Source: Microbispora corallina (GTDB lineage: Bacteria > Actinomycetota > Actinomycetes > Streptosporangiales > Streptosporangiaceae). Taken from it: 46,541 nucleotides of DNA. The notes beneath the pieces are model-generated. The model ran no database searches and had not been told where the DNA came from. It saw nothing but the letters and a program-made list of their open reading frames with translations. This document shows, piece after piece, positions 14,997 through 23,845 of this stretch (the stretch's first letter is position 1; every line of letters begins with the position of its first letter). The stretch covers positions 1-46,541 of the forward strand of contig NZ_BOOC01000053.1 in the NCBI RefSeq assembly GCF_016863035.1, in the 5' to 3' direction. Position numbers and translations under genes: made by a program.

Positions 14997-15989
14997 ATGC
15001 GGGCACTTCTCCTCGTGAATCCGAAGGCGACCTCGACGCACCGGCGCACACGTGACGTGCTGATCCGGGCGCTCGGGGCGACCATGGACCTCACCGTGGA
15101 GGAGACCGCGTACCGGGGGCACGCCACGGCCCTCGCCGGGACGGCCCACGCCAAGGGCTTCGACGCGGTGGCCGTCCTCGGCGGCGACGGCACGATCAAC
15201 GAGACCGTGAACGGCCTGCTCGACGGGCAGCCGGGGGTCGACGCGAGCGGGCGTCCCGCCCTCGTCGTCATCCCCGGGGGCAGCGCGAACGTGTTCGCCC
15301 GGGCGCTCGGACTGCCGAACAACGCGGTCGAGGCGACCGGCGCGGTGCTGGAGGCGCTGCGCGAGGGACGGCGCCGGACGATCGGGCTCGGGCAGGCGAT
15401 CTGGCACGACGAGGTTTCAGGCCCGGATGGCGGGGCAGGAGCGGGCTCTGACCACACAAGGTCCCGATATTTCACATTTTGTGCTGGGTTGGGGTACGAC
15501 GCGGAGGTCGTCCGCGCGGTGGAAGGCCTGCGGAGCGCGGGCCTGCGGGCGATGCCCGCCCTCTACGTGAACACGGCGGTCCGCCACTTCTTCGTGACGG
15601 ACCGGACGCGTCCGGCGCTGCGACTGAGGCGTCCGAACCGACCCGACGAGGATGGGATCTTCATGGCGATCGTGTCGAACACGGCGCCGTGGACCTATGC
15701 GGGAGCGCGTCCGATCAACCCGACGCCCTGGGCCGGCTTCGACACGGGGCTCGATCTGCTCGGACTGCGCAAACTGAATCTGCCGACCGTGCTCGGGTTC
15801 GTCCGGCAGATCATCGGGGAGCGTTCCGCGTTGCCGAGGGGTAAACGGCTCGTTCAGTTGCATGACGAGGACGAGTTCACCCTGCTGGCCACGCGGCCGG
15901 TCGCCTTTCAGCTCGACGGCGACTACCTGGGAGAACACGAATGGGTGGTATTCCGCGCTATCCCGGATGCGTTACAAGTCCTGGTCTAG
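14997..15989 (+). CDS. Diacylglycerol kinase / lipid kinase family protein (DAGKc)
   Basis: 330 residues. LLLVNPKA at the N-terminus and VAVLGGDGTINETVNGLL (~59-76) form the nucleotide-binding signature of the DagK/YegS family. IPGGSANVFARALGLP is the second conserved block, and FQLDGDYLG near the C-terminus is the typical end. The likely reaction is ATP-dependent phosphorylation of diacylglycerol or a related lipid at the membrane face. A charged segment (DEVSGPDGGAGAGSDHTRS, ~137-155) looks like an exposed insertion. The stop codon lies inside a putative regulatory region of the next gene. Confidence 0.9.
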   Translation: MRALLLVNPKATSTHRRTRDVLIRALGATMDLTVEETAYRGHATALAGTAHAKGFDAVAVLGGDGTINETVNGLLDGQPGVDASGRPALVVIPGGSANVFARALGLPNNAVEATGAVLEALREGRRRTIGLGQAIWHDEVSGPDGGAGAGSDHTRSRYFTFCAGLGYDAEVVRAVEGLRSAGLRAMPALYVNTAVRHFFVTDRTRPALRLRRPNRPDEDGIFMAIVSNTAPWTYAGARPINPTPWAGFDTGLDLLGLRKLNLPTVLGFVRQIIGERSALPRGKRLVQLHDEDEFTLLATRPVAFQLDGDYLGEHEWVVFRAIPDALQVLV

Positions 15990-16002
15990 TCTGTTACAAG
16001 TC
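15971..16002. promoter_or_regulatory. Direct repeats and DasR-like half site upstream of wblE
   Basis: GTTACAAGTC occurs at 15971-15980 and 15993-16002, 22 bases apart (two helical turns). Between them CTGGTCTAG (15981-15989) matches 9 consecutive positions of the DasR dre consensus, but the other half is poor. The first repeat lies within the end of the lipid kinase gene. Confidence 0.35.
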
Positions 16003-16273
16003 GTCATAGTGTGACGTATCCGACAGCTATGGCAGGCAAAACCTTGTCCCAAACCTCTTGTGTGCTGTTGTAGAGGCTGAAAAGCTGACTGCGACGTCGG
16101 AACGTAGGACCTTTACCTGGGCCACCGCCCCGGTGGAGGACCCCGGCGATCACGCGACAGCCCGGCCCCCAACCCTGGATCCGGGCAAAGTCTCGCGGTA
16201 GCTAGTGAAAGAGTTCACAAAGTTGACGGCCAGCGGAGCCCTGCAGGCTCCACCTGACGAAGGAGTGGAACGC
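16003..16273. other. Long 5' region of the whiB1-like gene
   Basis: About 270 bases without a supported gene. WhiB1/WblE genes commonly have long leaders. GTGTGACGTATCCGACA (from 16010) carries only one CRP-like half, so I do not call a site. AAGGAG at 16259-16264 is the ribosome binding site. Confidence 0.4.
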
Positions 16274-16528
16274 ATGGACTGGCGCCACCGCGCTGCCTGC
16301 CGTGACGTGGACCCCGAGCTGTTCTTCCCGATCGGGAACACCGGACCGGCGCTCATGCAGATCGAAGAGGCCAAGCAGGTCTGCCGCCGGTGCTCGGTAT
16401 CCGAGTCCTGCCTGAAGTGGGCCCTGGAGTCCGGGCAGGACGCCGGAGTCTGGGGTGGGCTCAGCGAGGACGAGCGCCGCGCCCTCAAGCGTCGTACGGC
16501 CCGCGCCCGCGCCCGCGCCGCCGTCTGA
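16274..16528 (+). CDS. whiB1: WhiB1/WblE-type iron-sulfur transcription factor
   Basis: 84 residues, the length of the WhiB1/WblE class, from the ATG after AAGGAG. The four cluster ligands are Cys9 (WRHRAAC), then the Cys-x2-Cys and last Cys of EAKQVCRRCSVSESCLKWAL. The turn GVWGGLSEDERR and the basic tail RRTARARARAAV complete the family pattern. These proteins hold a [4Fe-4S] cluster that senses NO and oxygen and bind the primary sigma factor. It is convergent with a PdtaS-type kinase, the same neighbourhood as Rv3219-Rv3220c in M. tuberculosis. Confidence 0.95.
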   Translation: MDWRHRAACRDVDPELFFPIGNTGPALMQIEEAKQVCRRCSVSESCLKWALESGQDAGVWGGLSEDERRALKRRTARARARAAV

Positions 16529-16554
16529 CCCCCTCTCCGCCCAACTGACGAAAT

Positions 16555-16587
16555 CGGTGAATGCCCACAGACGTGGGGCATTCACCG
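16555..16587. terminator. Bidirectional terminator between whiB1 and the histidine kinase
   Basis: Perfect 12-bp stem CGGTGAATGCCC / GGGCATTCACCG with a 9-base loop between two convergent genes. Confidence 0.8.
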
Positions 16588-16602
16588 ACGTGCCTGGAGC
16601 GC

Positions 16603-18066
16603 TCAGGCGGACTGGATGGGGATGCTCACGGTGACCTCCGTCCCTCCGCCCTCCCTCTGGGAGATTCCGAGACGGCCCGACAGCTCGCCCACGATGAGCG
16701 TCCGGACGATCTGCAGCCCCAGGCTCCCCGTCGCCTCCAGGTCGAAGCCCTCGGGTAGGCCCTTGCCGTCGTCGGCCACGACCACCTCCAGCCGGTCCGC
16801 GTCCCGGACCACGACGACCTGCACGTTCCCCGACGAGTGCGAGAACCCGTGCTCCACCGCGTTCTGCAGGAGCTCGGTCAGCACCATCGCGATCGGGGTG
16901 GCCACGGCCGCCGGGAGCACGCCGAAGCTGCCGACCCGCTTCGGGGTGACGTGCGCCACCGACACCTCCGCCGTCATCGCGATCACGCGGTCGGCGATGT
17001 CGTCGAACTCGACCATCTCCTCCGGCATCTGAGCCAGGATCTCGTGCACGATCGCGATCGATCCGACCCGCCGCACGGCCTCGGTCAGCGCCTCCTGCCC
17101 CTCGGGGTTGTTGAGCCGGCGCGCCTGGAGGCGGAGCAGCGCGGCCACCGTCTGCAGGTTGTTCTTGACCCGGTGGTGGATCTCCCGGATCGTCGCGTCC
17201 TTGGTCAGCAGCTCGCGCTCACGGCGGCGCAGCTCGGTCACGTCGCGGATCAGCACCAGCGCGCCGATGCGGCCGCTGCCGACGATCAGCGGGATCGCCC
17301 GTAGCTGGACGACCGTCCCGCCGTTCTCCACCTCGGTCTCCCGCGGGGCCCGGCCGCTCGCGACCAGCATCAGGTCCTCGTTGATGGGCTCGTCCGAGTA
17401 GCACAGGTCGGCGGTCGTCTTGCCCAGGTCGGCCCCCACCAGGTCGGCGTGCAGGCCGAGCCGCCGGTACGCCGACAGGGCGTTGGGCGAGGCGTAGGTC
17501 ACCCGGCCGGCCTTGTCGAGGCGCAGCAGGCCGTCGCCCACGCGCGGCGACCTGACCAGGATCGGCTCCTCCTCCGCGAACGGGAACCGCCCCTCGGCCA
17601 CCATCTGGGCGAGGTCGGAGGCGCTCTGCAGATAGGTCAGCTCCAGGCGTGAGGGCGTCCGCGCCGACGACAGGTTGGTGGAGCGCTGGATGATCCCGAT
17701 GAAGTGGCCGCCCTCGCCCCGCCGTACGGGGATGGTCTCCTCCCGGACCGGCACGCCGCTCGACCAGTCGGGGTCGCCCTCCCGGCAGATGCGGCGCTCG
17801 TTCCACGCGATGTCGATGAGCGGCCGCTCCCCCCTCGTCACCGGCATCCCCACGACGTCGTCGTGGTACACGGTGGGACCGGTGGTCGGGCGCATCTGCG
17901 CCACCGCCACCCAGCCGGTGCCGGCCTGGTCGGGGACCCACAGGATGAGGTCGGCGAACGACAGGTCGGCGAGCAGCTGCCAGTCCGACACCAGGGAGTG
18001 GATCCAGTCCAGGTCCTTGGAGTCGAGCGCGGTGTGGCGGGACACCAGGTCGCTGAGAGTCGGCAC
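16603..18066 (-). CDS. pdtaS: PdtaS-type sensor histidine kinase
   Basis: 487 residues from GTG 18066. Here the sequence begins VPTLSDLVSRHTALDSKDLDWIHSLVSDWQLLADLSFADLILWV, close to the start of mycobacterial PdtaS, and upstream residues are unlike the family. The order is an N-terminal GAF-type domain (~1-150), a PAS domain (~190-285), the HisKA_2 helix with phospho-acceptor His in REIHHRVKNNLQTVAALLRLQ, and a C-terminal ATPase with NAVEHGF (N box) and VVADDGKGLP (G1). No membrane segment is seen, so it should be cytosolic. It would phosphorylate an ANTAR-type regulator (PdtaR), which is not in the window. Confidence 0.92.
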   Translation of the reverse strand: MPTLSDLVSRHTALDSKDLDWIHSLVSDWQLLADLSFADLILWVPDQAGTGWVAVAQMRPTTGPTVYHDDVVGMPVTRGERPLIDIAWNERRICREGDPDWSSGVPVREETIPVRRGEGGHFIGIIQRSTNLSSARTPSRLELTYLQSASDLAQMVAEGRFPFAEEEPILVRSPRVGDGLLRLDKAGRVTYASPNALSAYRRLGLHADLVGADLGKTTADLCYSDEPINEDLMLVASGRAPRETEVENGGTVVQLRAIPLIVGSGRIGALVLIRDVTELRRRERELLTKDATIREIHHRVKNNLQTVAALLRLQARRLNNPEGQEALTEAVRRVGSIAIVHEILAQMPEEMVEFDDIADRVIAMTAEVSVAHVTPKRVGSFGVLPAAVATPIAMVLTELLQNAVEHGFSHSSGNVQVVVVRDADRLEVVVADDGKGLPEGFDLEATGSLGLQIVRTLIVGELSGRLGISQREGGGTEVTVSIPIQSA

Positions 18067-18134
18067 GTGTGCATGATGCGACGCAATCCCGTCCGAACGC
18101 GAATCGACCTTCGCCACCTGGCAGGATGCACTCC

Positions 18135-19286
18135 ATGACACGGGCGATCGACAGACTGCGCACGGCCGCGGCCGAGCGGGAGGCCTCCGGCCTGCGGCGC
18201 GTGCTACGCCCCCGCACCCCCGACCACGACGGTCTGCTCGACCTGGCGAGCAACGACTACCTGGGGCTGTCGAGGGACGAGCGGCTGATCGAGGCCGCCG
18301 TACGGGCGACCAGGGAGTGGGGCGCCGGCTCGACCGGCTCGCGCCTGGTGACGGGGAGCACCCTTCTTCACGCGGAGCTGGAGGACCGGCTGGCCGCGTT
18401 CGCCGGGGCGGCGCAGGGGCTGGTGTTCTCCTCCGGCTACCTGGCCAACCTGGCGGCGGTCGCGGCCCTCGGCCGTGGCGGGCTGGTGGTCTCGGACGCC
18501 GGCAACCACGCCTCCATCGTCGACGCCTGCCGCCTGTCGCGGGCCAGGGTGGTGGTGACCCCCCACGGCGACGCCGACGCCGTGGCCAAGGTCCTCGCCG
18601 AGCGCGACGAGGAGCACGCGCTCGTGGTCACCGACGCCGTGTTCTCCGTGGACGGCGACCTCGCGCCGCTGCGCGACCTGCACGCCGCCGCGGAGCGCCA
18701 CGGCGCGCTGCTCGTGGTCGACGAGGCCCACTCCCTCGGCGTCGTGGGCGACGGCGGCCGCGGCGCGGTCCACGAGGCCGGGCTCGCGGACCGCCCGGAC
18801 GTTGTGAGAACGATCACGCTGTCGAAGTCCCTCGGCTCGCAGGGCGGGGCCGTCCTCGGAGCCCCCGAGGTGATCGAGACGCTGGTCGACACCGGCCGGT
18901 CGTTCATCTTCGACACCGGGCTCGCCCCGGCCTCGGCAGGCGCCGCCCTGGCCGCGGTCGAGATCCTCGAGACCACCCCTGACCTGCCTGAACGCTCCAG
19001 GGCCACGGCTCGTAGGCTGGCGGCGACGGCACGCGAACTGGGCCTGGAGACCTCCGAGCCCGCCGCCGCCGTCGTACCGGTCGTGCTCGGCCCGCCTCTG
19101 CTGGCGCTGTCGGCGGCGGCTCTGTGTGGCGAGCTGGGTGTGCGCGTGGGATGCTTCCGCCCACCATCGGTGCCCTCCGGACGGTCGTGTCTCAGGTTGA
19201 CCGCACGGGCCGATCTGGGGTCCGATGATCTCGCGGTGGTCAGGGACGCCCTCACCGCTGTGGCCGAGGTGAAGGTGGACAGGTGA
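18135..19286 (+). CDS. bioF: 8-amino-7-oxononanoate synthase
   Basis: 383 residues. It condenses pimeloyl-thioester with L-alanine, releasing CO2, in the first pyridoxal-phosphate step of biotin synthesis. LLDLASNDYLGLSRDERL opens the fold. GSTGSRLVTGSTLLHAELE, SGYLANLAAVAAL, NHASIVDACRLS and VDEAHSLGVVGDGGRG follow. The cofactor Lys is in TLSKSLGSQGGAVLG. ATG 18135 is preferred over ATG 18126, which abuts the GGCAGG. The end overlaps the next gene by GTGA. It is divergent from the kinase with 68 bases between starts. Confidence 0.93.
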   Translation: MTRAIDRLRTAAAEREASGLRRVLRPRTPDHDGLLDLASNDYLGLSRDERLIEAAVRATREWGAGSTGSRLVTGSTLLHAELEDRLAAFAGAAQGLVFSSGYLANLAAVAALGRGGLVVSDAGNHASIVDACRLSRARVVVTPHGDADAVAKVLAERDEEHALVVTDAVFSVDGDLAPLRDLHAAAERHGALLVVDEAHSLGVVGDGGRGAVHEAGLADRPDVVRTITLSKSLGSQGGAVLGAPEVIETLVDTGRSFIFDTGLAPASAGAALAAVEILETTPDLPERSRATARRLAATARELGLETSEPAAAVVPVVLGPPLLALSAAALCGELGVRVGCFRPPSVPSGRSCLRLTARADLGSDDLAVVRDALTAVAEVKVDR

Positions 19287-20011
19287 CGGAGCGCAGCGAC
19301 GACACTCCCCGGGTTCCCAAGTACTACGACGTCAAGCGGAGCCTGCTGGAGCTGACCAAGAGCCTGCCGGCGGGCAGCACCCTGCCGCCCGAGCGGACCC
19401 TCGCCGTGCGCTTCGAGACCTCGCGGACGACCGTGCGCCAGGCCCTGTCGGAGCTGGTCGTCGAGGGCAGGCTGCTGCGGATCCAGGGCAAGGGCACCTT
19501 CGTCGCCCAGCCGAAGGTCGCCCAGGTGCTCCAGCTCACCTCGTACACCGGCGACCTCCGCACGGTCGGCCTCGAGCCGGACACGAAGATCCTCGACATC
19601 AGCTACATCACCGCCGACGAGGCGCTCGGCCGCCGCCTGGCGATCAACCCGGGCGGGCGGGTGCTGCGGATCCACCGCCTGCGCCTGGCCAACGGCGAGC
19701 CGATGTCCATCGACACCACCCACCTGTCGGCGCGGCGCTTCCCCCGGCTGCGGCGCGAGCTCGAGGTCCACTCCTCTCTCTACGAGACCCTGCACAACGC
19801 GTACAACGTGCGGCTCACCGACGCCGAGGAGGTCATCGAGACCGTCCTCGCCACGCCGTACGACGCCCAGGTGCTCGGCGTGGACGTCGGGCTGCCGATG
19901 CTGCTGCTGACCCGGCACGCGTTCGACGCCGACGGCAACCCGGTCGAGTACGCCCAGTCGCTCTACCGGGGTGACCGGTACAAGTTCGTCACCCGCCTGC
20001 GCCGCCCCTGA
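19283..20011 (+). CDS. dasR: DasR-like GntR/HutC-family regulator
   Basis: 242 residues. The winged-helix domain (~15-85: VPKYYDVKRSLLELT, LPPERTLAVRFETSRTTVRQ, LVVEGRLLRIQGKGTF) and the UTRA domain (RVLRIHRLRLANGEPMSIDTTH, VGLPMLLLTRHAFD, YRGDRYKFVTRL) match the block pattern I recall for DasR, the Streptomyces regulator of N-acetylglucosamine metabolism and development. Ligands for that family are amino-sugar phosphates. GTG 19283 overlaps bioF as GTGA, so the regulator is translated from a biotin transcript. No full dre site is seen near the bio genes. Confidence 0.85.
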   Translation: MTERSDDTPRVPKYYDVKRSLLELTKSLPAGSTLPPERTLAVRFETSRTTVRQALSELVVEGRLLRIQGKGTFVAQPKVAQVLQLTSYTGDLRTVGLEPDTKILDISYITADEALGRRLAINPGGRVLRIHRLRLANGEPMSIDTTHLSARRFPRLRRELEVHSSLYETLHNAYNVRLTDAEEVIETVLATPYDAQVLGVDVGLPMLLLTRHAFDADGNPVEYAQSLYRGDRYKFVTRLRRP

Positions 20012-20128
20012 CCCCCCTCCCCTTCACGGCTCTCGCCCCGGCGGCCGCCGACCGCCGTCCCCCGACACCCCGTCGCCGGCGCTCCCCCCTCCCGCGCCCG
20101 CCCGCCGTCACGCCCTACGCTGCGGGGA

Positions 20129-20851
20129 ATGAGCATTCTCGTTGTCACCGGAACCGACACGGGCGTCGGGAAGACGGTCGTCACGGCGGCGCTGGCCGCG
20201 CTGGCGCGGGAGCGCGGTGCGGCGGTCGCGGTGGTCAAGCCGGCGCAGACCGGCGTCGCCGAGGGCGAGCCGGGCGACCTCGACGAGGTGATCCGGCTGT
20301 CGGGGGTCACCACGACGTTCGAGCTGGCCCGCTACCCCGACCCGCTGTCGCCCGCGGCGGCCGCCCGGCTGTCCGGCCTGCCGCCGCTGTCGCCCGCCTC
20401 CGCCGTCGCCCGCATCCGCGAGCTGGCCGAGTCGAACCGGCTGGTGCTGGTCGAGGGGGCGGGCGGCCTGCTCGTCCGCTACGACGAGGAGGGCGCCACG
20501 GTCGCCGACCTGGCCCGGAGCCTGCGGGCGCAGGTCCTCGTCGTGGTCCGGGCCGAGCTGGGCACGCTGAACCACACGGCGCTGACGCTGGAGGCCATGG
20601 CGGGCCGGGGCCTCGACCTGGCCGGCGTGGTGATCGGCTCCTGGCCGGCCGAGCCGGGGACGGCCGAGCGGTCCAACGTCGCCGACCTGGAGATGCTGGC
20701 GGCCCGGCCGCTGTCCGGCGTGCTGCCCGAGGGCGCGGGAGCCCTCGGTCGGGAGGCGTTCGCGCGGGCCGCGCAGGCGGGGCTCGCCCCGGCGCTCGGG
20801 GGGGTGTTCGATCCTGCCGCGTTCCGCGCGACCCTTAAGCTTCCCTTGTGA
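20129..20851 (+). CDS. bioD: Dethiobiotin synthetase
   Basis: 240 residues. It closes the ureido ring from 7,8-diaminononanoate, CO2 and ATP. VTGTDTGVGKTVVTAAL (~6-22) is the P-loop. VVKPAQTG binds the amino substrate, and VLVEGAGGLLVRYDEEG (~108-124) is the second metal/phosphate site. VVIGSWP is the usual nucleotide-binding end. It starts 117 bases after the dasR-like gene, so it may have its own promoter. bioA, needed to supply its substrate, is not in the window. Confidence 0.93.
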   Translation: MSILVVTGTDTGVGKTVVTAALAALARERGAAVAVVKPAQTGVAEGEPGDLDEVIRLSGVTTTFELARYPDPLSPAAAARLSGLPPLSPASAVARIRELAESNRLVLVEGAGGLLVRYDEEGATVADLARSLRAQVLVVVRAELGTLNHTALTLEAMAGRGLDLAGVVIGSWPAEPGTAERSNVADLEMLAARPLSGVLPEGAGALGREAFARAAQAGLAPALGGVFDPAAFRATLKLPL

Positions 20852-20890
20852 CCCGGGACCCTTCCGCCGTGACCGAGACCAGGGAGCGCA

Positions 20891-21889
20891 GTGAACACTG
20901 ACATCGTGGAGATCGCCCGCGTCCAGGTGCTCGAGGAGGGCCGGGGGCTCGACGCCGCCCAGGCCCTCGAGTGCCTGACGCTGCCCGACGACCGCCTGCC
21001 CGAGCTGCTCGCCCTGGCGCACGAGGTGCGGATGAAGTGGTGCGGCCCCGAGGTGGAGGTCGAGGGCATCGTCTCCCTCAAGACGGGCGGGTGCCCGGAG
21101 GACTGCCACTTCTGCTCGCAGTCGGGTCAGTTCACCTCGCCGGTGCGCGCGGCCTGGCTCGACATCCCGTCGCTCGTCCAGGCGGCCGTCGAGACCGCCA
21201 GGACCGGCGCGACCGAGTTCTGCATCGTGGCGGCCGTGCGCGGCCCCGACCGGCGGCTCATGGACCAGGTGCGCGAGGGCGTCAAGGCCATCCGCGAGGC
21301 CGTGGACATCAACGTCGCCTGCTCACTCGGCATGCTCACCCAGGCGCAGGTGGACGAGCTCGCCGAGATGGGCGTGCACCGCTACAACCACAACCTGGAG
21401 ACGGCCCGGTCCCACTTCTCCCACGTCGTGACCACGCACAGCTGGGAGGAGCGCTGGGACACCTGCCAGATGGTCCGCGCGGCCGGCATGGAGCTGTGCT
21501 GCGGCGGCATCGTCGGCATGGGCGAGACGCTGGAGCAGCGGGCCGAGTTCGCCGCGCAGCTCGGCGAGCTGGAGCCGGACGAGGTCCCGCTCAACTTCCT
21601 CAACCCCCGGCCCGGCACCCCGTTCGCGGATCACCCGCTGGTCGAGGGCCCCGAGGCGCTGAAGACGATCGCGACGTTCCGGCTGGCCCTGCCGCGGACC
21701 ATCCTGCGGTACGCCGGAGGGCGCGAGCTGACTCTCGGCGATCTGGGAACGCGGGAGGGCATGCTCGGCGGCGTCAACGCGATCATCGTGGGCAACTACC
21801 TGACCACGCTGGGCCGGGCCCCCGAGCAGGACCTCCAGCTCCTCGCCGACCTGCGGATGCCGATCAAGGCGCTTTCCCAGACGCTCTGA
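20891..21889 (+). CDS. bioB: Biotin synthase (radical SAM)
   Basis: 332 residues from GTG 20891 with GGGAG upstream. It inserts sulfur into dethiobiotin. SLKTGGCPEDCHFCSQSGQF (~58-77) supplies the Cys-x3-Cys-x2-Cys of the SAM-binding [4Fe-4S] cluster. YNHNLETARSHF, ELCCGGIVGMGET, PLNFLNPRPGTPF and LPRTILRYAGGRE are standard BioB blocks. It follows bioD by 39 bases. Actinobacterial BioB is known to need the small partner BsaP, a copy of which lies at 25678-25860. Confidence 0.96.
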   Translation: MNTDIVEIARVQVLEEGRGLDAAQALECLTLPDDRLPELLALAHEVRMKWCGPEVEVEGIVSLKTGGCPEDCHFCSQSGQFTSPVRAAWLDIPSLVQAAVETARTGATEFCIVAAVRGPDRRLMDQVREGVKAIREAVDINVACSLGMLTQAQVDELAEMGVHRYNHNLETARSHFSHVVTTHSWEERWDTCQMVRAAGMELCCGGIVGMGETLEQRAEFAAQLGELEPDEVPLNFLNPRPGTPFADHPLVEGPEALKTIATFRLALPRTILRYAGGRELTLGDLGTREGMLGGVNAIIVGNYLTTLGRAPEQDLQLLADLRMPIKALSQTL

Positions 21890-21921
21890 CGATCCCCGCC
21901 CCTACTCGGGGGGCGGTGGCC

Positions 21922-21958
21922 GTGCCGCACCGGCGCCCGTCGCGTCCCGGTGCGGCAC
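21922..21958 (+). terminator. Terminator hairpin after bioB
   Basis: GTGCCGCACCGG / CCGGTGCGGCAC, a 12-bp perfect stem with a 13-base loop, 33 bases after the stop codon. Confidence 0.7.
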
Positions 21959-22164
21959 GCCCACGCGTCGGTCGGCGCGGCGCCGTTCCTCGAAGGCCCG
22001 CCGATCTTGGAACATAAGGGACATCTGCCAAAAACCTTCGCGCTTCCCTCGCCGTACCAGCCGAAATTCACGGCCGCACGTGTTACGGACGGGATGTGAG
22101 GGGCAGGGTCAGCCGGACCACAGCGCTTCTGTCCGGCCACGTGACTGACTGGTAGGTTCACCGC

Positions 22165-23814
22165 ATGGAGTCCCCCAAGCACGCGGGCGACGTCGCCGTC
22201 GCCGTCTCCCAGGCTTATGGCGTCGACACGATGTTCACCCTCTCCGGTGGGCACGTCTTCCCGCTCTACGACGGCGCCGTCCACCAGAACATGCGCATCG
22301 TCGACGTACGCCACGAGCAGAGCGCGGTGTTCGCCGCCGAGGCGACCGCGCGGCTGACCCGCAGGCCCGGCCTGGCGGTGCTCACGGCGGGCCCGGGGAT
22401 CACGAACGGCGTCTCGGGGGTCGCCACCGCCCACTTCAACGGCTCGCCCGTCGTCGTGCTCGGCGGCCGCGCGCCGCGCTCCCGCTGGGGCTCGGGGGCG
22501 CTCCAGGAGATGGACCACCCGCCGCTGTTCGAGCCCATCACCAAGCTGGCCTTCACCGGCTCGGGGGCCGACTCCATCGGGCAGGACGTCGAGATGGCCT
22601 TCCGCACGGCCCTCGCGCCCCACCGCGGCCCGGTCTTCCTCGACTTCTACATGGACGACCTGTTCTCCCCCTCGACGGAGGAGTACGCCGCCGAGACGCT
22701 CACGCCGTCCCCGCTCGAACCCGACCCCGAGGCCCTCGCCGGGATCGCCCGACTGATCGCCGAGGCCGAGCGGCCGGTGGTCGTCCTCGGCTCCGACGTG
22801 TGGATGGAACGGGCCGAGGAGGCGGCGCGCGACTTCGTCGAGGAGTGGCGCCTGCCCGTGATCCCGAACGGCCAGGGCCGGGGCATCCTGCCGGCTGGGC
22901 ACGACCTGCTCGTCACCCGCGCCCGGGGGCTCGCCTTCGGCCAGGCCGACCTGGTCGTCGTGGTCGGGACGCCGCTCGACTTCCGCCTCGGCTACGGCTG
23001 GTTCGGCGGCAAGGACGGCGCGCCGCTCGCCAAGGTCGTCCACATCGTCGGCGCCCCGTCCCAGCTCGCCACGCACACCGGCCTCGCCGGGTCCGCGGCG
23101 GCCGACCTGTCGCTCGTCCTCTGGGGTCTCAACGCCGCCTGCGCCACCGCGGGGGTCGACCCGAAGGCGTACGCCGCCTGGACGGACACCCTGTCGGAGA
23201 AGGCCGCGGCCGCCATCGCCGAGGACGCCTCGCTGCTCCAGTCGACCGCCGACCCGATCCACCCCATGCGCATCTACGGCGAGCTGGGCCGGCTGCTGGC
23301 CGACGACGCCGTGGTGATCGGCGACGGGGGCGACTTCGTCTCCTACGCCGGCAAGTACGTCGAGCCGCGCCGCCCCGGCAACTGGCTCGACCCCGGCCCG
23401 TACGGCTGCCTGGGCACCGGGCTCGGCTACGCGGTGGCGGCCCGGCTGGCCCGGCCGTCCTCGCAGGTCGTGCTCCTGCTGGGCGACGGCGCGGCCGGCT
23501 TCTCGCTCATGGACGTCGACACGCTGGTCCGCCACCGGCTGCCCGTCGTCATGGTCTGCGGCAACAACGGCATCTGGGGGCTGGAGAAGCACCCCATGCA
23601 GATGCTGTACGGCTACGACGTCGCCGCCGAGCTGCAGCCGCAGTGCCGGTACGACCAGGTGGTCACCGCCCTGGGCGGCGGCGGGGAGCTCGTCACCTCG
23701 CCCGAGGAGATCGGCCCCGCGCTGCGCCGGGCGTTCGACTCCGGCGTGCCGTACATGGTGAACATCGCGACCGACCCGCGGATCGCCTACCCGCGCTCCA
23801 CGACCGGCGTCTGA
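22165..23814 (+). CDS. Acetolactate-synthase-like TPP enzyme (IlvG type)
   Basis: 549 residues. The N-terminal TPP domain has FTLSGGHVFPLYD, RHEQSAVFAAEA (activating Glu) and TAGPGITNGVSG. The C-terminal TPP-binding domain has GDGGDFVSYAG, GCLGTGLGYAVAARLA and the GDG...NN motif (LGDGAAGFSLMDVDTLVRHRLPVVMVCGNNGIWGLEKHPMQ). This matches the pattern I recall for mycobacterial IlvG (Rv1820) better than for the main IlvB. No small regulatory subunit gene follows. The substrate may therefore be a 2-oxoacid other than pyruvate. It is convergent with the kinase gene. Confidence 0.88.
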   Translation: MESPKHAGDVAVAVSQAYGVDTMFTLSGGHVFPLYDGAVHQNMRIVDVRHEQSAVFAAEATARLTRRPGLAVLTAGPGITNGVSGVATAHFNGSPVVVLGGRAPRSRWGSGALQEMDHPPLFEPITKLAFTGSGADSIGQDVEMAFRTALAPHRGPVFLDFYMDDLFSPSTEEYAAETLTPSPLEPDPEALAGIARLIAEAERPVVVLGSDVWMERAEEAARDFVEEWRLPVIPNGQGRGILPAGHDLLVTRARGLAFGQADLVVVVGTPLDFRLGYGWFGGKDGAPLAKVVHIVGAPSQLATHTGLAGSAAADLSLVLWGLNAACATAGVDPKAYAAWTDTLSEKAAAAIAEDASLLQSTADPIHPMRIYGELGRLLADDAVVIGDGGDFVSYAGKYVEPRRPGNWLDPGPYGCLGTGLGYAVAARLARPSSQVVLLLGDGAAGFSLMDVDTLVRHRLPVVMVCGNNGIWGLEKHPMQMLYGYDVAAELQPQCRYDQVVTALGGGGELVTSPEEIGPALRRAFDSGVPYMVNIATDPRIAYPRSTTGV

Positions 23815-23845
23815 CCGCCCGCCCTCCGGAGGGGCCCGCGCCGCC

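Noticed and set aside
16010..16026. CRP site before whiB1
   Set aside because: GTGTGACGTATCC has only one arm. The second arm is missing.
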